Of a stretch of 22,976 nucleotides of DNA, positions 8,131-16,503 are shown piece by piece. The notes beneath the pieces are model-generated. The model was not told the DNA's origin, made no database searches, and was given only the letters and a program-made list of their open reading frames with translations. The position numbers and the translations under genes were made by a program. The first letter of the stretch is position 1. Each line of letters opens with the position of its first letter. The stretch comes from Deltaproteobacteria bacterium (GTDB taxonomy: Bacteria > Myxococcota > B64-G9): contig QMME01000015.1 of the NCBI GenBank assembly GCA_003647095.1, forward strand, positions 1 through 22,976, given 5' to 3'.

Positions 8131-8340
8131 ATGGCCATGAAGATCATCGTCGACGAGTGCCTCAAGTGTGGAGCCTGCGTTGCCGTGTGCCCGCGAGAGT
8201 CCATTACCGAGCAGACCGACGATTCGGGTGAAACCATCTACGTCATCGACGCCAATATCTGCACCGAGTGCGTCGACGAAGGCGGCCCGCAGTGCCAGGA
8301 AGAGTGCCCGGTGCCGGAGTGCATCGTCAAGGCTGAATAG
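8131..8340 (+). CDS. 2[4Fe-4S] ferredoxin, YfhL/Alvin-like
   Basis: 69-residue soluble electron carrier. Cluster I ligands follow C-x2-C-x2-C-x3-CP (Cys10, 13, 16, 20). Cluster II follows C-x2-C-x7-C-x3-CP (Cys44, 47, 55, 59), with a spare Cys64. The longer C-x7-C gap in the second motif is the mark of the Allochromatium-type or YfhL-like group rather than clostridial ferredoxins; members typically have low-potential, unequal clusters. The start is ATG 8131, with AGGAGAG 7 nt upstream; an internal ATG at 8137 is possible but less well placed. It has its own promoter and ends 14 bp before the convergent mutS2 stop, with no terminator visible between them. The redox partner is unknown. Confidence 0.93.
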   Translation: MAMKIIVDECLKCGACVAVCPRESITEQTDDSGETIYVIDANICTECVDEGGPQCQEECPVPECIVKAE

Positions 8341-8354
8341 GCAGGTACCAGCCC

Positions 8355-10736
<2,382 letters not shown>

Positions 10737-10742
10737 GGAGGG

Positions 10743-10746
10743 TAAT
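10743..10746. repeat. ATTA direct repeat, mutS2 side of element copy 1
   Basis: Read on the minus strand, ATTA directly follows the element's 3' stem-loop. It matches the ATTA at 10940-10937 on the other side. Interpreted as a 4-bp target-site duplication. Confidence 0.45.
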
Positions 10747-10774
10747 CCCCGCAGTTGCACAAGCAACTGCGGGG
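10747..10774 (-). other. Stem-loop A of element copy 1
   Basis: A perfect 12-bp stem (10747-10758 with 10763-10774) and a 4-nt loop. Its 3' arm on the mRNA includes the GGGGA that is the best SD for TTG 10736, so folding could hide the mutS2 ribosome binding site. Confidence 0.75.
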
Positions 10775-10936
10775 TTGCAGTTCAGCAGGTTGAATCGGCG
10801 GGCGCGAGCCATGCCCCGCGCAACGGCCAAGTAAGTCACTTTTTTCGGTTCTTGCAGTTTGCGAAGCATGTTCTGCCTCACTTCATCGGAACCGGCTCAT
10901 CAATCTACCACAACGTTGCTTCCGGCAACGTTGTGG
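10747..10936 (-). mobile_element. 190-bp MITE-like palindrome-ended element, copy 1
   Basis: This segment aligns without gaps over all 190 bases to 15807-15996 in the opposite strand; my hand count gives about 49 mismatches, roughly 74% identity. It starts (minus sense) with a 12-bp stem-loop CCACAACGTTGC/GCAACGTTGTGG and ends with CCCCGCAGTTGC/GCAACTGCGGGG. The outer 12 bases form imperfect terminal inverted repeats, CCNC-NNN-GTTGC at each end. ATTA flanks both sides. A 22-base internal block (10852-10873) is identical in the two copies. There is no transposase gene inside, so any movement must depend on an enzyme in trans. It fills the gap between the lipoprotein stop (TGA at 10942-10940) and the start of mutS2. 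Confidence 0.65.
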
Positions 10937-10938
10937 TA
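10906..10938 (-). other. Stem-loop B of element copy 1
   Basis: A perfect 14-bp stem (10906-10919 with 10925-10938) and a 5-nt loop. It begins one base after the lipoprotein stop codon. It lacks a U-run, so it may act as a 3'-end stabiliser or a Rho-dependent boundary rather than a classical terminator. Confidence 0.75.
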
Positions 10939-10940
10939 AT
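10937..10940. repeat. ATTA direct repeat, lipoprotein side of element copy 1
   Basis: On the minus strand ATTA precedes the element and overlaps the last base of the lipoprotein stop codon. Partner of 10743-10746. Confidence 0.45.
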
Positions 10941-12271
10941 CAATCCCGGTCGCAGGCGTTCCCGATACCGTCACCGTCCGCGTCGGCCTGGCTGGGATTG
11001 TAGCTCAGGGGACAGTTGTCGGAGCCCTGGCAGGGATTGGCGGCGTCGCCCTGCTGGCCCGGATCGCAGACGCCATCGCCGTCGTCGTCGGGATCGCAGG
11101 CGTCACCGTAAGGATCGGCACCCACCGGGGAGCCGGCATCGCTGTTGAGCTGGTCGGGATTGTTGACCAGGGGACAGTTGTCGGTGGCGTTGTCCACGCC
11201 GTCGCCGTCCAGGTCGCCGTCGCAGGCGTCTCCCACGCCGTCGCCGTCGCTGTCGCGCTGGTCTCCGAAATCCAGCTCGGAGAAGGCCGCGGTGCCGTTG
11301 GCGCAGGTGGCCTGGTCGGTGAACACCCAGCCGGGATTGCCGGCACCCTGGTACCAGCACACCCGGGTGATGCCGCCGTCGTCGCCGTTGGCGTTGCAGC
11401 GTTCCCGGTTCACCTGTTCGCCCTGCACGGTGGCCCGGCAGTCGAAACCATTGGCGTTGGCGGGACAGTTGTCGCAGCTGTCGGAGACGCCGTCGGCGTC
11501 GCGATCATCGGGAGAGCCGTCGGCATCCATGAACATGCGCCCGCCTTCGTAGAGATCGGGCCGCTGCTCGAACCACATCTGCCAGGAGGAACGCTGGTTG
11601 CCGCAATCGAGGTTGGGAGCGCAGGGCGGGCCGTCCAGGCACTCGACGTCTTCGGGCGATTTCTCCGCGGAACGATCCTGCCCGCCGTCGTAGGCATCGG
11701 GAATGCCGTCGCCGTCGGCATCGTAGTTGCCGCAGGCGAAGGTGGCCAGCAGGGAATCGCAAACGTCGGTCTGCTGCAGGGTGGGCTCCTTCACCTGTGC
11801 CGCCAGCGGCTGGGCGCATACCCGCTCGCCGTCGGCGTCCACGCAGCCCCGGGCGGGATCGTACTCGGGCGACTGCTCGTAGGAGGGATCGCAACGGCAC
11901 AAGGAGCGCAGGCGGTAGACCGTGGCCAGGCAGTAGACCACCGCCGGGTAGATGGGCCGGCCCTCGTCGTCGGTGACCCAGACGGTGTCGTCGTAGCAGC
12001 CGCAGAGATCCAGTTCCAGGGCGTCGCAGGAGGTGCAGTCGTAGAAGGGCCAGCGTACCGACAGCGCCCGCAGGGCCTCGTCGCAGATGTGGTCGTAGTC
12101 CGGGGAAGCGGGGTTGATGTTGCAGCGTTGCTCGCCGAACTCCAGGGGATCGCTGTCGAAGTAGAAGCGTTCCACCCGCGCGCGCAGGGCCTCGATGTGC
12201 TCGGAGCAGGGGTTGTCGCAACCGCTCGCGGCCACTGCGCCGAGCAACAGCAACGTGAAGACCTTCCTCAC
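10940..12271 (-). CDS. Thrombospondin type-3 repeat lipoprotein, calcium-binding, surface
   Basis: 443 residues from GTG 12271, chosen because GGAGGGGAG lies 7 nt upstream and a clean signal peptide with lipobox ASGC (Cys18) starts there; the open frame itself reaches 12340. After the lipid anchor comes a Cys-rich domain (about 18-200) with no family I recognise. The C-terminal part has several TSP3-type Asp-rich calcium loops, such as DADGDGIPD, DADGVSDSCDNCP, DSDGDGVGDACD, DLDGDGVDNATDNCP, DDDGDGVCD and DADGDGIGNACD. Such arrays bind many Ca2+ ions and often form stiff stalks on deltaproteobacterial outer surfaces. It ends in the TSP3 array with no further domain. Element copy 1 begins right after the stop, separating it from mutS2. 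Confidence 0.85.
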   Translation of the reverse strand: MRKVFTLLLLGAVAASGCDNPCSEHIEALRARVERFYFDSDPLEFGEQRCNINPASPDYDHICDEALRALSVRWPFYDCTSCDALELDLCGCYDDTVWVTDDEGRPIYPAVVYCLATVYRLRSLCRCDPSYEQSPEYDPARGCVDADGERVCAQPLAAQVKEPTLQQTDVCDSLLATFACGNYDADGDGIPDAYDGGQDRSAEKSPEDVECLDGPPCAPNLDCGNQRSSWQMWFEQRPDLYEGGRMFMDADGSPDDRDADGVSDSCDNCPANANGFDCRATVQGEQVNRERCNANGDDGGITRVCWYQGAGNPGWVFTDQATCANGTAAFSELDFGDQRDSDGDGVGDACDGDLDGDGVDNATDNCPLVNNPDQLNSDAGSPVGADPYGDACDPDDDGDGVCDPGQQGDAANPCQGSDNCPLSYNPSQADADGDGIGNACDRD

Positions 12272-12330
12272 CCTTCGACTCCCCTCCGGCCGGCCGGCCG
12301 GAAGCAGTTTCCGCTTTATTCTCCAACTGG

Positions 12331-12360
12331 TTGCTACCACTGCCGGGCGGAGAGTGTCAA
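12331..12360 (-). promoter_or_regulatory. Candidate promoter of the TSP3 lipoprotein gene
   Basis: A perfect -35 TTGACA (12360-12355) and a weak -10 TAGCAA (12336-12331) are 18 nt apart on the minus strand. The leader would be about 50 nt. Confidence 0.35.
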
Positions 12361-12368
12361 GGCTTCTC

Positions 12369-12397
12369 TTGTCCGGCCCGCCGGTTTCTGCTAGTCC
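12369..12397 (+). promoter_or_regulatory. Weak candidate promoter of the TPR gene
   Basis: TTGTCC (12369-12374), 17 nt, then TAGTCC (12392-12397) preceded by TGC as in an extended -10. The start site would fall within a base or two of ATG 12406, so the mRNA may lack a leader, in line with the absent SD. The hexamers match poorly. Confidence 0.22.
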
Positions 12398-12405
12398 TGG
12401 TTACC

Positions 12406-13188
12406 ATGAAAGCGGCGCTGGCCAGGCTGGTGATGACATCGTTGCTGCTGGTGCTGCCGGGCCCCGGTCGGGCCGGGGCCCCGGGAGCCCTGGCCTGGTT
12501 CAAGCAAGGCGTGGAGCTGTCCCGCCAGGGCGACTACCAGGCGGCGCTGCTGCGCTACCAGCGGGCCCGCTCCCTGGCTCCCAACTGGGCCCTGCCCTAC
12601 CTGGAAATCGCCGTGGCCCACCTGATGACCGACAACGACCGGAAGCTCATCGGCTCGGCGCTCAAGCGGGCGGTGGAACTGGGCGACGACATTCCCCGCG
12701 CCCACTACCTGTACGGGGTCTTCCTGCAGGAAGAGGGCCGGCGCCGCCCGGCCATCGCCGAGCTGACGCGGGCGTTGCAGCTGCGGCCCAGCATGGTGGA
12801 TGCCCGCTACCGGCTGGCCCTGCTCTACATCGAGGAGGGTGCCCAGCAGCGGGGGCTGGAGCAGCTCGAGCTGGTGGTGGGTCAACGTCCCTCCCACGTG
12901 GGAGCACGGCGCACCCTGGCGGTGCTCTACGAGCAGTCCGGCCGCCTGGAACAGGCGGAAAAGCACCTGGCGGCCATCTGCAAGCTCTACCCCAACAATG
13001 CCTACCATCTCAGCGAGCTGGCCCGTTTCTACCGGCGCGTGGGCTGGCAGGGCAAGGCCCGGTCCACCCAGCGGGCCGCCGACAAGCTGGATCCGGCTCG
13101 CAAGGCCCGCTCCCTGCGCCCCTTGCCGCCCTCGCGGCGGGTTCGCCGGCGCAGCGACCCCATGGAACCCGGAGGCTCGCAGTCCTGA
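12406..13188 (+). CDS. Exported TPR-repeat protein
   Basis: 260 residues. The start is ATG 12406, where a Sec signal peptide begins (MKAALARLVM... ending near GRAGA); the frame extends upstream to 12331, but without a signal-like sequence. After the signal the chain is made of helical tetratricopeptide pairs, visible as AWFKQGVELSRQGDYQAALL, YLYGVFLQEEGRRRPAIAEL, ARYRLALLYIEEGAQQRGLE, LAVLYEQSGRLEQAEKHLA and LSELARFYRRVGWQGKA, about five or six repeats. TPRs usually serve as protein-binding scaffolds; no catalytic domain is seen. The last 30 residues are Arg/Pro-rich. It is divergent from the TSP3 lipoprotein gene and lies 77 bp upstream of the transketolase-like gene. Confidence 0.8.
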   Translation: MKAALARLVMTSLLLVLPGPGRAGAPGALAWFKQGVELSRQGDYQAALLRYQRARSLAPNWALPYLEIAVAHLMTDNDRKLIGSALKRAVELGDDIPRAHYLYGVFLQEEGRRRPAIAELTRALQLRPSMVDARYRLALLYIEEGAQQRGLEQLELVVGQRPSHVGARRTLAVLYEQSGRLEQAEKHLAAICKLYPNNAYHLSELARFYRRVGWQGKARSTQRAADKLDPARKARSLRPLPPSRRVRRRSDPMEPGGSQS

Positions 13189-13265
13189 GCCCGGGCGGGG
13201 CTTGACAAATACTCTCTTTTCAGCAGTCATTGCGCCAGGAAACCATAAGCGGGAAAGGAGCTGAC

Positions 13266-15638
13266 ATGTCGCAGGATAGGTTGGTGCTGGGTCCTCGCCG
13301 GGGGTACTTTCTGGAAGCAGAACAGGTCGCTGCTGCGGCAGCCGCCCCCGGCGACGGCGAATTCATAGCCGCGCTGGAGAAACTCAATTCCCTGTTCCGC
13401 GCCCTGGTGAGCATCATGTACAACTGCGTGCCGCTTTCCGGCCATCCCGGCGGCAGCATATCCTCCAGTCGCATCGTGGAGTCGTTGCTCTACCGCACCA
13501 TGGACTACCACTTGAACGATCCCCACGCTCCCGACGCCGATATCATCAGCTACGCCGCCGGGCACAAGGCCCTGGGCCTGTACGCCCTGTGGGCCCTGCG
13601 CAACGAGGTGGCCCGCATCGCCGCCGGCGAACTGCTGCCCGAGGAAAAGCACCAGCTGCGCCTGGAAGACCTGCTGGGCTTCCGCCGCAACCCCACCCAG
13701 GGCACGCCCTTGTTCCGCCGCTTCCGGGTCAAGCCCCTCGACGGTCATCCCACGCCGGCGACACCGCACGTCAAGCTGTCCACCGGCGCCAGCGGCGTGG
13801 GGGTGCCGGCTTCCTTCGGCCTGGCGCTGGCCGCCCGGGATCTCTACCCGCAGGATCCTCCCCTGGTGCACGTCATCGAGGGCGAGGGAGGCCTCACTCC
13901 CGGCAGGGTCCAGGAGGCCATGGCGGCCGCCGCCACCGCCGGGCTGGACAACATCGTGCTGCACATCGACTGGAACCAGGCCTCGATAGACTCCAACCGC
14001 GTCTGTCGCGACGGCGATCGGCCCGGCGACTACGTGCAGTGGAACCCGCTGGAGCTGGCCCGCCTGCACGATTTCAACGTCATCGAGGTGGCCGAGGGTT
14101 TCGACTACGCCCAGGTGCTGGCGGCCCAGCGCCGGGCCCTGGAAAAACGCAACGGCCAGCCTACGGCCATCGTCTACCGCACCGTCAAGGGCTGGCGCTA
14201 CGGCATCGAGGGCCGCGCCTCCCACGGCGCCGGCCATCCCCTGTGCTCGGAGGAGTTCTACCAGTCGCTGCGCGACTTCGAGATGGATTTCTCCTGCGAG
14301 GTACCCAAGTTCTGCGTGGAGATGACCGACGAGAACCTGGAGTCCTACTACTGGGATCTGCTGCAGGTCATCCGCCGGCAGCTGGAATCGCACCGGGAAC
14401 TGGTCGAGCGCCTGGCCCGGGGCCTGCGCGACGCCAGCGCGCGCCTGCAGCAGCGCCGGCGCCGGCCCCGCGAGGACGCCCCGCGGCTGGAACTCGTCTA
14501 CGACACCCAGCAGGTAGACGCCGAACGGCCGCCGCCGGAGGTGGTCACCGGCCCCGGCGAGAAGACCACCCTGCGCGGCACCCTGGGGCAGGCGCTGGAC
14601 CATCTCAACCGGCTCAGCGGCGGCGCCTTCATGGCCGCGGCCGCCGACCTGCTCGGCTCCACCAGCATCAACAAGGTGGCCGCGGGATTTCCCGGCGGTT
14701 TCTACCACGCCGGCGACAATCCCGGCGCCCGCCTGGTGTCCCTGGGAGGCATCTGCGAGGACGCCATGGGCGCCATGCTGGCCGGCCTGTCCACGCCGGG
14801 CCGGCACATCGGCGTGGGTTCCTCCTACGGCGCCTTCATCGCCGCCCTGCAACACGTGGCCGTGCGCCTGCATGCCATCGGCCAGCAGGCCCGCCGGCAC
14901 GCCTTCGGGATCCCCTACAGCACCTACATCATGGTCTGCGCCCATGCCGGCCTGAAGACCGGCGAGGACGGCCCCACCCACGCCGACCCCCAGTGCCTGC
15001 AGCTGCTGCAGGAGAACTTCGCACCGGGCACCATGATCACCCTCACCCCCTGGGACCCCAACGAGATCTGGCCCTGCCTGGTGACCGCCCTGCAGAAACG
15101 CCCGGCCATCCTGGCCCCCTTCGTCACCCGTCCCGCCGAGACGGTGTTCGACCGCGAGAAGCTGGGACTGGCCCCGCCCCAGGAAGCCCGCACCGGCCTC
15201 TACGCCCTGCGCCGGGCCTCGGGCAAGAAGCCCAGCCACGGCACGGTGATCCTGCAGGGCAGCGGGGTGACCAACACCTTCGTGGGCGAGGTGCTGCCGC
15301 GCCTGGACGAGGCCGGCTACAACCTGAACATCTTATACGTCTCCAGCGCCGAGCTGTTCGACATGCTGCCGGCCGAGCAACGCCGGGCCATATTCCCCGA
15401 GGAGCTGGCGCGCCAGGCCATGGCCATAACCGGCTTCACCCTGCCCACCATGTATCGTTGGGTCACCTCCGAGGCCGGGCGCCGTTGCAGCCTGCATGCC
15501 TTCAAGCACGGCCACTACCTGGGCAGCGGCAAGGCCCACAAGGTGCTGGAGGAAGCCGGCCTGGATGGAGAAGGACAATTCGCCGCGGTCAAGGCCTACG
15601 CCGATTCCCAGGCCAGCGGCCAAGGAGGTTGCCAATGA
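13266..15638 (+). CDS. Transketolase-like thiamine-diphosphate enzyme, atypical motifs
   Basis: 790 residues with all three transketolase domains: the N-terminal TPP domain (about 35-330), the pyrimidine domain (about 440-625) and a C-terminal domain (about 645-780). Recognisable parts are HPGGS (His60), AAGHKALGLYA (His100), DGHPTP (His161), SHGAGH (His320), ICEDAM (Glu498, the expected TPP-activating Glu) and GEDGPTH (566-572). Two signatures are altered. The diphosphate/metal motif GDG reads GEG (206-208) while its Asn partner is kept (Asn237), and the usual REHAM reads CEDAM. The start is ATG 13266, with AAAGGAG 5 nt upstream. A TTGACA at 13202-13207 lies in front but lacks a clear -10. 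The substrate may differ from the pentose-phosphate sugars; dihydroxyacetone synthase-like activity is another option. The stop overlaps the next start (ATGA). Confidence 0.85.
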   Translation: MSQDRLVLGPRRGYFLEAEQVAAAAAAPGDGEFIAALEKLNSLFRALVSIMYNCVPLSGHPGGSISSSRIVESLLYRTMDYHLNDPHAPDADIISYAAGHKALGLYALWALRNEVARIAAGELLPEEKHQLRLEDLLGFRRNPTQGTPLFRRFRVKPLDGHPTPATPHVKLSTGASGVGVPASFGLALAARDLYPQDPPLVHVIEGEGGLTPGRVQEAMAAAATAGLDNIVLHIDWNQASIDSNRVCRDGDRPGDYVQWNPLELARLHDFNVIEVAEGFDYAQVLAAQRRALEKRNGQPTAIVYRTVKGWRYGIEGRASHGAGHPLCSEEFYQSLRDFEMDFSCEVPKFCVEMTDENLESYYWDLLQVIRRQLESHRELVERLARGLRDASARLQQRRRRPREDAPRLELVYDTQQVDAERPPPEVVTGPGEKTTLRGTLGQALDHLNRLSGGAFMAAAADLLGSTSINKVAAGFPGGFYHAGDNPGARLVSLGGICEDAMGAMLAGLSTPGRHIGVGSSYGAFIAALQHVAVRLHAIGQQARRHAFGIPYSTYIMVCAHAGLKTGEDGPTHADPQCLQLLQENFAPGTMITLTPWDPNEIWPCLVTALQKRPAILAPFVTRPAETVFDREKLGLAPPQEARTGLYALRRASGKKPSHGTVILQGSGVTNTFVGEVLPRLDEAGYNLNILYVSSAELFDMLPAEQRRAIFPEELARQAMAITGFTLPTMYRWVTSEAGRRCSLHAFKHGHYLGSGKAHKVLEEAGLDGEGQFAAVKAYADSQASGQGGCQ

Positions 15639-15805
15639 CGAGCTGGCTAGCCAGTTTCCTGGCGGCGGCCCTGCTGGCACTGTCCGCCGGCTGCCCCCCG
15701 GTACCACCCCGGACGCGCCCCAACTACCAGAAGGTGCGCCAGGACCACAAGAAGGCCCAGCAGCAGCTGCGGCAGGAGGAGGACCGGCAACAGGAAGAGG
15801 AATGA
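15635..15805 (+). CDS. Small lipoprotein, 56 residues, coupled to the transketolase-like gene
   Basis: Translation starts at ATG 15635, overlapping the preceding stop as ATGA, with a strong SD AAGGAGG ending 6 nt upstream; this supports a real, translationally coupled gene. The signal sequence ends in the lipobox LSAGC (Cys20). The mature 37 residues are Pro-rich, then Gln/Glu/Lys/Arg-rich and probably helical. The family is unknown to me; the size and make-up resemble small entericidin-like or spacer lipoproteins, but no homology is claimed. Element copy 2 begins at the stop codon. Confidence 0.7.
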   Translation: MTSWLASFLAAALLALSAGCPPVPPRTRPNYQKVRQDHKKAQQQLRQEEDRQQEEE

Positions 15806-15806
15806 A
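15803..15806. repeat. TGAA direct repeat, upstream side of element copy 2
   Basis: TGAA, which includes the micro-lipoprotein stop codon, directly precedes the element and matches 15997-16000. Interpreted as a 4-bp target-site duplication. Confidence 0.45.
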
Positions 15807-15837
15807 CCCCAACGTTGCCAAAAGCAACGTTGGGGTT
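15805..15837 (+). other. Stem-loop B of element copy 2
   Basis: A perfect 14-bp stem (15805-15818 with 15824-15837) and a 5-nt loop CAAAA. It can be extended by a G-U and a U-A pair into the stop codon. Compared with copy 1, the third base pair of the 190-bp element is C-G here and A-T there, a compensatory change. A short TTT follows, so weak intrinsic termination is possible. Confidence 0.75.
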
Positions 15838-15996
15838 TAAGGATGACCCGGTACCGGTACGGAAACCTGGAACATGCTTCGCAAACTGCAAAAACCACAA
15901 AAAGAGAACTCCCGGGGTGTTACGCGAAGCGCTGTCAGGGTTCGCCAATTCAACCTGCAAAACTCCAACCCCGCAGTTGCTCGTGCAACTGCAGGG
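15807..15996 (+). mobile_element. 190-bp MITE-like palindrome-ended element, copy 2
   Basis: Gap-free partner of 10747-10936, with the same order of parts: stem-loop B, a spacer, the identical 22-base block (15870-15891), a diverged middle, and stem-loop A (15969-15980 with 15985-15996). TGAA flanks both sides. Similarity between the copies stops at the outer edges of the terminal hairpins, which defines the element precisely. A 41-codon open frame from ATG 15874 exists in both copies at the same place, but it ends outside the element and its differences are mostly non-synonymous. It lies between the micro-lipoprotein stop and smpB, in the same sense as transcription. Confidence 0.65.
15969..15996 (+). 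other. Stem-loop A of element copy 2
   Basis: A 12-bp stem with one C-A mismatch (15972 with 15993) and a TCGT loop. It lies 15 nt before the smpB start codon, so it could affect smpB translation. Confidence 0.7.
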
Positions 15997-16000
15997 TGAA
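15997..16000. repeat. TGAA direct repeat, smpB side of element copy 2
   Basis: Partner of 15803-15806, directly after stem-loop A. Confidence 0.45.
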
Positions 16001-16011
16001 GCCGGCACGAC

Positions 16012-16479
16012 ATGGCGCCTGAAGGCAAAACATCCGCCGGCCGGGTCGTCTGCAGGAACCGCAAGGCCGCGCGTGACTACTTCATCGAAGAACGCCTCGA
16101 GGCGGGGCTGGTTCTCAAGGGTACCGAGGTGAAATCGCTGCGGGACGGCCGCGCGGAGTTGCTGGACGGCTACGTGGCCGTGGAAGAGGGCGAGGCCTGG
16201 CTGGTGAACGTGCACATCGGCCAGTGGCCGCAGGCCTCGTACTTCAACCACGAGCCGCGGCGCCGGCGCAAGCTGCTGCTGCAGCGGCGGCAGATCAACA
16301 AGCTGAGGGCGATGTTGGAACAAAGGGGTTACACGGCCATCCCCTTGAAGATATACTTCAATGACAAGAACCTGGCCAAGGTGGAAATCGGGCTGGCCCG
16401 GGGCAAGCGCAAGGCGGACAAGCGGGCCACCATTCGCGACCGTGACGAACGGCGCCAGCAGCAACGCGGCGAGCAGTAG
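16012..16479 (+). CDS. smpB: SsrA-binding protein SmpB
   Basis: 155-residue partner of tmRNA in trans-translation, which rescues stalled ribosomes. Family hallmarks run through the chain: NRKAARDYFIEERLEAGLVL, GTEVKSLRDGRAELLDGYV, GEAWLVNVHIGQW, RRRKLLLQRRQINKL, GYTAIPLKIYF and the basic tail GKRKADKRATIRDRDERR. The length is normal. ATG 16012 is the only sensible start; the nearest SD-like bases (AGGGTGA) straddle the end of the inserted element and are rather far from the start. No ssrA (tmRNA) gene is visible in the window. The next gene starts 24 bp downstream. Confidence 0.96.
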   Translation: MAPEGKTSAGRVVCRNRKAARDYFIEERLEAGLVLKGTEVKSLRDGRAELLDGYVAVEEGEAWLVNVHIGQWPQASYFNHEPRRRRKLLLQRRQINKLRAMLEQRGYTAIPLKIYFNDKNLAKVEIGLARGKRKADKRATIRDRDERRQQQRGEQ

Positions 16480-16503
16480 GCGGGCCGGCAAGGAGAGATT
16501 ACC

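Noticed and set aside
10747..10936. Integron attC site or CRISPR unit
   Set aside because: There are no RYYYAAC/GTTRRRY core sites in attC order, only two dispersed copies and no spacer array.
10747..10944. The complementary strand of the element is also open and gives similar peptides (FLQFAKHV, GTGSS, NVA-GNV) in both copies
   Set aside because: Mismatches are not concentrated at third codon positions and there is no plausible start or ribosome binding site. It is treated as a by-product of conserved DNA.
13202..13230. Promoter for the transketolase-like gene from TTGACA at 13202-13207
   Set aside because: No hexamer 16-19 nt downstream resembles a -10; only the -35 match is good.
16012..16479. 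A tmRNA (ssrA) gene expected near smpB
   Set aside because: No tRNA-Ala-like ends or tag sequence found in the flanks. The only non-coding stretch beside smpB is the 190-bp element, whose ends are simple hairpins.
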